This document shows, piece by piece, positions 31,826 to 37,726 of a stretch of 37,726 bases of DNA. The stretch is from positions 53,056 through 90,781 of the forward strand of contig NZ_JAANNO010000013.1 of assembly GCF_011250645.1 (NCBI RefSeq), in the 5' to 3' direction. The notes beneath the pieces were generated by a model. The model was not told the DNA's origin. It did not search any database and saw only the letters and a list, made by a program, of their open reading frames with translations. Made by a program: the position numbers and the translations under genes. Numbering within the stretch: the first letter of the stretch is position 1; the number at the start of each line of letters is the position of its first letter. Origin of the DNA: Motilibacter aurantiacus. Its GTDB lineage: Bacteria > Actinomycetota > Actinomycetes > Motilibacterales > Motilibacteraceae.

Positions 31826-31994
31826 CCCGGCCAGCTTCATCCCTTGACCCGACCGAGCTAGGCCTTCGGCCCCATCTTTCCGCGGGCTCGCGGCACTACC
31901 AGCGACCGCCAGGCACCATGTCCGCGCGGACTCGACGGGGGTCCACGGGAGCGTTCCTGCACAACCTCGCTTCCCGCATCACAGAAGGAAGATC
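31826..31994 (+). other. Short intergenic region before the secreted protein gene
   Basis: No gene seen. It has TTGACC near 31843, a small GGCC-TTC-GGCC hairpin near 31861 and the ribosome site AGAAGGAAG just before ATG 31995. Confidence 0.4.
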
Positions 31995-32771
31995 ATGGGT
32001 CGCACACTTCTCGTCACCCTTTCGGGGACGGCTCTCCTCGCGACGGTAGCCGTCGCCCCGACCGCCTCGGCGGCCACCTCTGCCTGCGACATCGGCCCGG
32101 CCATCGCCAACACTCGCGTGCTGGCCACCTCACCGATCATCGCCGGCAAGGTGGACAGCGGCGTCGTAGTAGAAACGACCGTCTCCACGCCGGCCGAGTG
32201 CCGGGAGGTCACCCAGGTGTTGATTAGCGCCGCATCGCCGGACGCCGACAATGGCACGGGCACAGCCAACACGACTGCAGACCTTGTGAGCGGCGACGAC
32301 CACAACGGCGTGTATCGCGCAGCGCTGCGAGTGGACAACAACACGTCGGCCGGCCTCTACAACGTCAGCGTCTCGGCCAGGGACTTCTACGACAAGCGGA
32401 CGACTGCGTTCAACGCTGCGAGCTACACGGTCGTGCGCTCCACCTCGGTGGCCCTGCGGGCCAAGAGCTACGCGGTGAAGCGCAACACCGCGGTGACCCT
32501 CACCGGGACCCTGAGCCGTACCGCGCACGACCCCGACGACGTCGACCCGACGGTGCTGCCGGCGGCTGGGGAGGCGGTCAGCATCTACACCGCTGCGAGC
32601 AAGAGCAGTAAGCAGTGGAAGCCGGTCGGGCAGGCCATCACCACCCGCACCGGCTCGTTCACGATCAAGGCCAAGGTCGGGAAGCTCGCGGCCTTCAAGG
32701 CCGTCTACGAGGGCAGTGACACCCTGGCCCGTTCCAGCTCCTCGGCCTTCCTCGTGACGGTCACGCGATAG
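31995..32771 (+). CDS. Secreted Ig-like beta-sandwich protein
   Basis: 258 residues from ATG 31995 with AGAAGGAAG upstream. Signal peptide RTLLVTLSGTALLATVAV with AxA cleavage (PTASAATSA). The mature part holds two Ser/Thr-rich beta domains: about 30-145 with two Cys (SACDIGP, PAECREV), and 146-258 with VALRAKSYAVKRNTAVTLTG and FKAVYEGSDTLARSSSSAF, resembling surface Ig-like or repeat domains. No anchor or catalytic motif seen, so it is probably exported. Function unknown. Followed by two strong hairpins. It has no evident link to the transfer genes beside it. Confidence 0.75.
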   Translation: MGRTLLVTLSGTALLATVAVAPTASAATSACDIGPAIANTRVLATSPIIAGKVDSGVVVETTVSTPAECREVTQVLISAASPDADNGTGTANTTADLVSGDDHNGVYRAALRVDNNTSAGLYNVSVSARDFYDKRTTAFNAASYTVVRSTSVALRAKSYAVKRNTAVTLTGTLSRTAHDPDDVDPTVLPAAGEAVSIYTAASKSSKQWKPVGQAITTRTGSFTIKAKVGKLAAFKAVYEGSDTLARSSSSAFLVTVTR

Positions 32772-32789
32772 CCCTCGCGCGCAGCGACG

Positions 32790-32823
32790 CCGCTCCCGCC
32801 TCGTCGGACTGGAGCGGGAGCGG
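32790..32823 (+). terminator. Inverted repeat after the secreted protein gene
   Basis: CCGCTCCCGC (32790-32799) and GCGGGAGCGG (32814-32823): perfect 10-base arms with a 14-base loop. First of two hairpins ending the gene. Confidence 0.55.
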
Positions 32824-32836
32824 AGCCAGGCAGCAA

Positions 32837-32871
32837 CGGAAGGTCCTCACCCGACGGGTGGGGACCTTCCG
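32837..32871 (+). terminator. Strong terminator hairpin
   Basis: Arms 32837-32852 and 32856-32871 (16 pairs, one T-G wobble) around the loop GAC, followed by CTCTCCTT. The best terminator-like structure in the window. Confidence 0.8.
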
Positions 32872-32921
32872 CTCTCCTTGCCTTCGATTCGGATGGAATC
32901 GGGGGCCGTGAGCCCCGACGC

Positions 32922-33581
32922 ATGATGGAGGGCGTGCCCGCCCCGGTCCTGCGCCCGATGCTCGCGTCCTCGACGCGGCAGCCCGCGCACGCTGTGGGGG
33001 AGGGGTGGGCTGTTGAGGTCAAGCTGGACGGGTGGCGCGCCACGGTCACCGTGGATGACCGCGGCCTGCGGGTGCGGTCGAGGACCGGCCGGGAAGTGAC
33101 CGCGGCGCTGCCCGAGCTCGCGGGCCTGGTGCCCGCGCTGGGCGGCCGGACGCTGGTGCTGGACGGCGAGCTCGTCGCCGGCCGGGGCACGGCCGCCGAC
33201 TTCTACGCGCTCGGCCCCCGGATGGCCCGGCGGCGCGCCCCCTCCACCGGCTGCCGCGTCACGTTCGTGGCCTTCGACCTGCTCTGGCTGGACGGGCGTG
33301 ACCTGTGCGCCCAGCCCTACGGCGAGCGGCGGCGCCAGCTCGAGGAGCTGGCGTTTCAAGGGCCGTGCTGGCAGACGTCGGCGAGCTTCGACTGCCCGGC
33401 CGAGGACCTGCTGAGCGTGTGCGAGGAGCGCGATCTGGAAGGCGTCGTGGTCAAGCACCGCGACAGCACCTACCGTCCGGGCGCCCGGTCACGAGACTGG
33501 GTCAAGCTCAAGACCGCGCACTGGGCCTCGGTGCACGCGCCGCGGCGCCAGCCGGGCCGGGAGAGGCGCCAGCGCGCGTAG
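32922..33581 (+). CDS. Minimal ATP-dependent DNA ligase (adenylation domain only)
   Basis: 219 residues. It contains all nucleotidyltransferase motifs: I with the adenylated lysine (VEVKLDGWRA), a following DGELVAGRG, III (VTFVAFDLLWLDG), IV (LEGVVVKHRD) and V (DWVKLKTAHW). The OB-fold domain that normally follows in ligases is absent; only a short basic tail (PRRQPGRERRQR) follows motif V. LigD/LigC-type ligases repair DNA nicks, and mobile elements carry small versions. Start ATG 32922 (or 32925); the site is unclear. Adenylation domains without OB can form enzyme-AMP but usually seal nicks poorly, so partner-dependent function is possible. Confidence 0.85.
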   Translation: MMEGVPAPVLRPMLASSTRQPAHAVGEGWAVEVKLDGWRATVTVDDRGLRVRSRTGREVTAALPELAGLVPALGGRTLVLDGELVAGRGTAADFYALGPRMARRRAPSTGCRVTFVAFDLLWLDGRDLCAQPYGERRRQLEELAFQGPCWQTSASFDCPAEDLLSVCEERDLEGVVVKHRDSTYRPGARSRDWVKLKTAHWASVHAPRRQPGRERRQRA

Positions 33582-33660
33582 TCACCGCGAAAGGGTGAAC
33601 GGGGCGACTGGCAACGGTCAGACGGGTACGGTGCTCGCCGATCGTGGAGAGGTGGCAGCA

Positions 33661-34566
33661 GTGCGGATGACGGGGGCGCTCGGAGCGCTGGCCCTGGTGG
33701 CAGGCCTGGCCGGCGCCGGGCTAACCGGCACGGGGCTGGCGGCGGCCGCCGGGCCGGCGGCGGGCGGGGAGTGCCGCATCACCTGGCCCGACGGCTCCTA
33801 CAGCATGGTGCCCTGCACGACCCCCGAGCCGCCTGCATCCGGCGGCGTCGTCGGGGCACCGAGTACGCCCGCGCCGACTCCGGCCGCCGGCGGGGAGTGC
33901 CGCATCACCTGGCCCGACGGCTCCTACAGCATGGTGCCCTGCACGACCCCAGAGCCGCCCGGTGGCGTGGTCTGGGGGCCGGGGACGCCGGCGCCGACCG
34001 GCCCTTCCGTGCCGGCGCCGCAGCCGACGCCGCTGCCGACCTACCCGGCGTCGGTGTCGGCGGTGTTCGTGAACGGCACGCCGACGGTCGGGCGCATCCT
34101 CGGCTGCTCCGCGGACACCCTGTACGCCGAGGCGGTGGCCTACAGCTGGCTGCGCAACGGCCAGCCCGTCGCAACGGGTGCCACCTACCGCGTGTCCGCG
34201 GCCGACGCCGGCCATCGGCTCGCCTGCCGCGCCGCGGCGTCCAACAAGGACGGCGGCGGCACCGCCGACAGCCCGGCGGTGCTCGTGGCCCGCCAGGCGC
34301 TACGCAACACCCAGCGCCCGACGATCAGCGGGGCCGCCCGGGTGGGTGCGCTGCTGAAGGCGACGCCGGGACGGTGGGCGCCCGTGGCCGCCGGCCACCG
34401 CTTCGTGTGGCTGCGCGACGGCAAGCCCATCGCGCGCGCCACCCGTGGGTCCTACCGGCCTACCGCTGCGGACCGCGGCCACTCGCTCAGCGTGCGGGTT
34501 ACGGCCAGCCGCACTGGCTACAGCCCGCTGACTGCGGCCTCGAAGGCCGTACGAGTCCGCAGCTGA
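33661..34566 (+). CDS. Secreted protein with duplicated segment
   Basis: 301 residues from GTG 33661 with GGAGAGG upstream. Signal peptide (MTGALGALALVAGLAGAG). Then two near-identical 24-residue segments (GGECRITWPDGSYSMVPC, then TTPEPP), separated by a Pro-rich linker. Each has two Cys likely forming a disulfide. After a Pro-rich hinge come two beta-sandwich Ig-like domains ending about residue 301, the first with LGCSADTLYAEAVAYSWLRN and LACRAAASNKDGG, the second with FVWLRDGKPIARATRGSY. These resemble extracellular Ig-like modules of actinobacterial surface proteins. Function unknown, expected outside the cell. Confidence 0.75.
   Translation: MRMTGALGALALVAGLAGAGLTGTGLAAAAGPAAGGECRITWPDGSYSMVPCTTPEPPASGGVVGAPSTPAPTPAAGGECRITWPDGSYSMVPCTTPEPPGGVVWGPGTPAPTGPSVPAPQPTPLPTYPASVSAVFVNGTPTVGRILGCSADTLYAEAVAYSWLRNGQPVATGATYRVSAADAGHRLACRAAASNKDGGGTADSPAVLVARQALRNTQRPTISGAARVGALLKATPGRWAPVAAGHRFVWLRDGKPIARATRGSYRPTAADRGHSLSVRVTASRTGYSPLTAASKAVRVRS
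33763..33833 (+). repeat. 71-base direct repeat, copy 1
   Basis: One base differs (C versus A near its end) from 33889-33959. The copies start exactly 126 bases apart, so the duplication is in frame (42 codons), and each encodes a GGECRITWPDG-type segment. Confidence 0.85.
33889..33959 (+). repeat. 71-base direct repeat, copy 2
   Basis: Second copy of the repeat at 33763-33833. Confidence 0.85.
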
Positions 34567-34636
34567 GCTACGCGAGCAGGGAAGCCTCACAGCCGTCCGC
34601 ACGAGGGGCGCGCGACCCGCGGCACGAGTGGGCGCG

Positions 34637-34654
34637 CGACGTCAGCGGCATGTG
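34637..34654 (+). repeat. 18-base direct repeat, copy 1
   Basis: CGACGTCAGCGGCATGTG, repeated exactly at 37678-37695. Lies in the gap between the secreted protein gene and the EEP gene. Contains palindromic GACGTC. Confidence 0.7.
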
Positions 34655-34669
34655 CGGATGCGCGGCTAG

Positions 34670-35647
34670 TCAGTTGAGGCCGAGGCGAGCGACCAGGGGC
34701 AGGTGGTCGCTGCCGACGGCAGGGGCTGTGTAGGCGTCGATCGCGTGCACCCCATTGGGAAGCAGGACGTGGTCCAGTTCGAGCAGGGGCGGTATGAGCC
34801 GGCGATCGGCGGGCCAGGTCCCAACATGTCCATGGCCGCGGGCGCCCATTGCGTCGCGTAGCCCGGAGCGAAGCAGTTCGCGGAACGGGGCGTGGTCACG
34901 ACCCGCGTTGAAGTCGCCCACCAGAACCGCTGGCTCGTCACGTTGGGCGCGGGCCAGGGCGAGAAGGTCGGCGGACCAGTAGCGGTGCAGCTCCGAGTGC
35001 GGGGGCCAGGTGTGGACGACCTGGACCGTGAGGGGCCTGCCGGCGACGTCCACGGTGAGGCGGGGCCAGCGGGCGCCGGGGTAGTCCGCGAGCTCTGCGG
35101 ATAGGACGGGCAGTCGGGTCCAGAGACCGCCTCCTTGGAGGTGGCGCTGGTCGGTGCGTAGCAGTCCGGCGGTGAGCCCATGGGCGTGCAGGACCTGGGT
35201 GAGGGCGGTCCGGTAGGCGGGCTTGACCTCTTGGAGGGCGAGGACGTCTGGTTGCTCCCGCGTGAGCAGCCGGTCGAGGCCCACGATGTCGAGGCCGCTG
35301 CTGCCGACGTTCAGTGAGACCAGGGTGAGCGTATGTGCGCGGGCGGCCGAGGGGACCGGGTCCGCGGGCGGAAGCGCTGGCCAGAGCCACAGGAGGTGCG
35401 CGGCGACGTTCACGGCGGCGGCGAGCCCGAGGGCGCGGCGTCTGGTCAGAGCGGCGAGCACGAGCACGGGGTACGCCGGCAGCATCGCCAGCGGAAGCAG
35501 TGCCAGTGCGAGTGCGGTGCGGGGCCCGCCGTTCACCCCGGCGATGCGGATGGCCGCGACGGCGAGGGCGGGGAGCAGACCCAGCCAGCCCAATCCGAGG
35601 AGCGCACGGCGGATGATCACACCCCGCCGAACGCTGGACCAGGGCAC
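34670..35647 (-). CDS. Endonuclease/exonuclease/phosphatase family protein with membrane anchor
   Basis: 325 residues. The N-terminus has several hydrophobic segments (LLGLGWLGLLPALAVAAIR, ALALALLPLAMLPAYPVLVL, ALGLAAAVNVAAHLLWLW), probably three membrane helices. The EEP catalytic domain from about residue 105 shows TLVSLNVGSS, VLALQEVKPAY, VLVGDFNAGRDH, LDHVLLPNG and SDHLPLVARL, with the metal Glu, Asp and His residues expected of the fold. Such membrane-anchored EEP proteins may cut nucleic acids or phosphorylated lipids outside the cell; the substrate cannot be told. Start GTG 35647; an internal GTG near 35620 with GGCGGGG upstream is an alternative. Confidence 0.85.
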   Translation of the reverse strand: MPWSSVRRGVIIRRALLGLGWLGLLPALAVAAIRIAGVNGGPRTALALALLPLAMLPAYPVLVLAALTRRRALGLAAAVNVAAHLLWLWPALPPADPVPSAARAHTLTLVSLNVGSSGLDIVGLDRLLTREQPDVLALQEVKPAYRTALTQVLHAHGLTAGLLRTDQRHLQGGGLWTRLPVLSAELADYPGARWPRLTVDVAGRPLTVQVVHTWPPHSELHRYWSADLLALARAQRDEPAVLVGDFNAGRDHAPFRELLRSGLRDAMGARGHGHVGTWPADRRLIPPLLELDHVLLPNGVHAIDAYTAPAVGSDHLPLVARLGLN

Positions 35648-35703
35648 TTCGCTCCGACGAGGCTAAGACGCGATCCGCGGCATGTCCGGAGGCGGCTCAA
35701 GTA

Positions 35704-37647
35704 TTGCTGCTGGCTTGCTGTCGGGCTCGTTCCGGGTTTGTGGCTGTGGTGGTGGGCCGTCCGGGTGAGGAAAGGGCGCTGGCCGGCTCCGACGGGGGGC
35801 GACGGTCAGCATGGGTGGATGCGTCTGGCGTTCGGGGTGGGGCTTTGACCGCGGCGGCAGCTCTGCGGTGGCGGCCCGGCGGGAATCTGCGCGGGCCGTT
35901 GGCGCGGGCGGTGGTGGCTTCGGCGCGGGATGCGGTCCGCCTGCTGCGGGCGTTGGACTTGGCCGCGAACAGCACCGGTGCCTCTTCCTCCGGGGCGCTG
36001 CTCGGGCGGGGGTGGTGGTCGTTGGCCGCACCGCTGGTGGGGGCGGTCCCGGACGACGTGCTCGCGGTGTGGGAGCAGGTCGGGCAGGCGCTGTTGTTGG
36101 TCCCGCTGGGCGACGGTCGCTGGGAGTTGCTGGTGCGGGACGGGGCCGGTGGGCGAGAGGTGCTCGACGACGCGGACGCCCGCAGGGCGGTCGGCGGATG
36201 GGTGGCCGAGCACAGTGCTGGCCTGCCGCGCCCGCGGGCGGTGCGAGTGCCGAAGGCGCCGTTGCCGGACGGGGCGCCGTTGTCGGACCCGGCCGCCATG
36301 TTGCTGCGAGAGGCCGGCATGCCGCTGCACACTGGGTTGCCGGACTCGCGTGCGCTGGGCGGCAGGGGGGCGGGCGGGGGATGGAACGCTCCCGCCTACG
36401 CAGGTGACCTGCTGGTCGCACCGGCGGTGCACCCGTGGGTGCTGGGGGTGATGAAGGACGGCGAGCGGCTCGGGTTGTGGGACCGGGACACGCCGCAGGC
36501 TCCGATCCAGGTGTGGTCGAGCTTTCGGGACCCGGCCGCGCCGACCCCGGAGCAGTTCACCGCTGAGCAGTTGGCCCCGCTGATCGAGGCCGTCCGGCTC
36601 GACGGCCATCTCGCCTACCGCAGGGTCGGTACCGGCGAGCTCGAGCACGCGGAGCTGCTGCACTGGAGCCCACTGGGCCACGCGACCGTCTTCTACGACG
36701 CGTGGAAAGGGCCGGGCACCGGCGACCGGACCCGCCGCGGCCTGACCGTCGTCCATTCCGCCATGGCACAAGAGCTGGGCTTGGACGTCGCGCCCGGCAC
36801 GTGGGTCGAGGTCGAGCTGACCGACTGGGCCACGGCCAAGGCCGTGGTGTCCGCGCGGCCAGATGGCCGGTGGGAGGACGCGCCGTCGGGCGCGCCGAGG
36901 GGCCTGCGGGCAGCGCTGGTGTGGGCGCGGGAGCGCCTCGGCACTCCGGCGCCTGCGCCGCCGTCGCGGATGTCCGCGGAGGAACAGGCCTGCTTGCAGG
37001 AGGAGATGCAGGAGACGCTGCGTCGCGTCAGGCGCGAGGTCCGCGCGATGCAGAAGGCCGAACGGGAAGCCCGGGCCGCCGCCTGGAGTGGCTCCCGCCC
37101 CCAGGTCACCGCGGCACCGGAGCCTGCGGTGACTGGCAGCCCGGTTGATTTGGTCGCCGTCTGGGTCGGCGGCGGGGCGGCGGAGGGCGAGCACGCCGTC
37201 GAGGTCCTGGAGAGCGTCGCGGGCGATGGCGCTGAGATCGTCGTGGACGGCAAGTGGCGGCTGGTCAATCTGGCCCTGGAGCCGGCGGCGTACGCGCTGG
37301 CTCAGCCGGTCCTGGCCGCGGGGGCGCACGCCTGGCACCTGTCGTACCACCCGGACATGCACGCCGCGCAGGTGCAGCTCGCGGCCGCGGGCGAGGTCAC
37401 CGCGACAGTCATCTTCAGTGCGCCCGGCAGCCCGCTCCTGCGGGCAGGCATGCGGGACATCCTGTGGAGCGAGCAGGACGTCGCCGCCACCGTGGCCTGG
37501 GCCGCATCCCTCGGGCGCGCCCTCACCGCCGACTACGCCCGCGCGCTCCTCGCCCCAGCAACAGGCCTGGACGCCGAGCCGCTACGCGCGGCGCTGACCC
37601 TGCTCGACAACATCGGAGCGGCCGGCACATCAGCGCTCAACTCCTGA
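35704..37647 (+). CDS. Large protein of unknown function
   Basis: Up to 647 residues. The start is uncertain: TTG 35704 opens the frame, while GTG 35815 would give 610 residues with a purine-rich stretch upstream. No signal peptide is clear. The sequence is rich in Ala, Trp and charged residues, with segments such as LLLVPLGDGRWELLVRDG, HPWVLGVMKDGERLGLW, WSSFRDPAAPTPEQFTAEQL and LLHWSPLGHATVFYDAWKG. A coiled-coil stretch around residues 430-460 (ETLRRVRREVRAM) precedes a C-terminal domain with AYALAQPVLAAGAHAW. I do not recognise the family. Good third-position GC supports a real gene. It follows the divergent EEP gene. Confidence 0.7.
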   Translation: MLLACCRARSGFVAVVVGRPGEERALAGSDGGRRSAWVDASGVRGGALTAAAALRWRPGGNLRGPLARAVVASARDAVRLLRALDLAANSTGASSSGALLGRGWWSLAAPLVGAVPDDVLAVWEQVGQALLLVPLGDGRWELLVRDGAGGREVLDDADARRAVGGWVAEHSAGLPRPRAVRVPKAPLPDGAPLSDPAAMLLREAGMPLHTGLPDSRALGGRGAGGGWNAPAYAGDLLVAPAVHPWVLGVMKDGERLGLWDRDTPQAPIQVWSSFRDPAAPTPEQFTAEQLAPLIEAVRLDGHLAYRRVGTGELEHAELLHWSPLGHATVFYDAWKGPGTGDRTRRGLTVVHSAMAQELGLDVAPGTWVEVELTDWATAKAVVSARPDGRWEDAPSGAPRGLRAALVWARERLGTPAPAPPSRMSAEEQACLQEEMQETLRRVRREVRAMQKAEREARAAAWSGSRPQVTAAPEPAVTGSPVDLVAVWVGGGAAEGEHAVEVLESVAGDGAEIVVDGKWRLVNLALEPAAYALAQPVLAAGAHAWHLSYHPDMHAAQVQLAAAGEVTATVIFSAPGSPLLRAGMRDILWSEQDVAATVAWAASLGRALTADYARALLAPATGLDAEPLRAALTLLDNIGAAGTSALNS

Positions 37648-37677
37648 ACACACGGCGGCCCGGAAGGGGTCACGGCA

Positions 37678-37695
37678 CGACGTCAGCGGCATGTG
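37678..37695 (+). repeat. 18-base direct repeat, copy 2
   Basis: Exact copy of 34637-34654, about 30 bases after the end of the large unknown gene. Confidence 0.7.
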
Positions 37696-37726
37696 AGTGC
37701 GTGTGGGCGGGCGTGAGGAGCGTCTG

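Noticed and set aside
33763-33959. Possible CRISPR-like repeat
   Set aside because: Only two copies, inside a coding sequence, in frame; it is a protein-level duplication.
35806-37362. Long minus-strand frame (518 residues) opposite the large unknown gene
   Set aside because: Arg/Pro/His-rich shadow; the plus frame has the better third-position GC and protein-like composition.
1-37726. tRNA or integrase marking an element end
   Set aside because: I saw no cloverleaf-like gene and no tyrosine or serine recombinase apart from the IS110 transposase, so element boundaries cannot be fixed.

Overview
The window is very GC-rich and its coding sequence is strongly biased to G/C at third codon positions. 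GTG starts are common, and so are GTGA/ATGA/TGATG gene overlaps. Together with its gene families (SigE-like sigma factor, MAB_1171c-type membrane protein, SCO6880-type transfer protein, DUF4913 protein) this points to a high-GC actinomycete. No rRNA, tRNA, CRISPR array, integrase or replication initiator is visible. Most of the window reads as an integrated or plasmid-borne conjugative element with accessory genes.

Left part (1-10.6 kb): an IS110-family transposase cut by the window edge. Next, in visibly lower-GC DNA, comes a two-gene conflict/cell-death type module: a caspase-like protease fused to a degenerate protein kinase, then an EACC1-like protein. A small unknown gene bracketed by near-identical hairpin sequences follows, then a geranylgeranyl-reductase-family flavoprotein that converges on a minus-strand XRE regulator / ImmA protease / MAB_1171c membrane protein cassette. 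A plus-strand run of small and large unknown helical proteins follows (8.0-10.6 kb).

Mobilisation part (10.6-13.2 kb): a nested inverted repeat that looks like an oriT, a MobC-like accessory protein, a small membrane protein and a MOB-type relaxase with an HxxxHxH motif, all tightly coupled. Then come a SigE-family sigma factor with a membrane-anchored partner and a lipoprotein (13.4-15.7 kb), closed by a strong bidirectional terminator.

Transfer operon (28.8 to 15.9 kb, minus strand, about 13 kb): VirB2-like pilin candidate, VirB8-position protein, VirB6/TrbL-like protein, SCO6880-family protein, VirB4-like ATPase, VirD4/TraD coupling protein, DUF4913 protein, small membrane protein, a large protein with five repeats, a 96-residue disordered protein and a zinc-finger-less DnaG-like primase. 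The last three proteins all carry the motif AAAYPxP(L/V) near a Pro/Ala-rich, basic C-terminus, which I propose as a shared export or docking signal of the conjugation machine.

Right part (28.9-37.7 kb): an inverted, diverged second copy of virB4 (C-terminal part only), traD (two frameshifts) and an intact DUF4913 gene. Then a secreted Ig-like protein, strong tandem terminators, a minimal ATP-dependent DNA ligase, a secreted protein with an internal 126-bp-period duplication, a membrane-anchored endonuclease/exonuclease/phosphatase protein and a large unknown protein.
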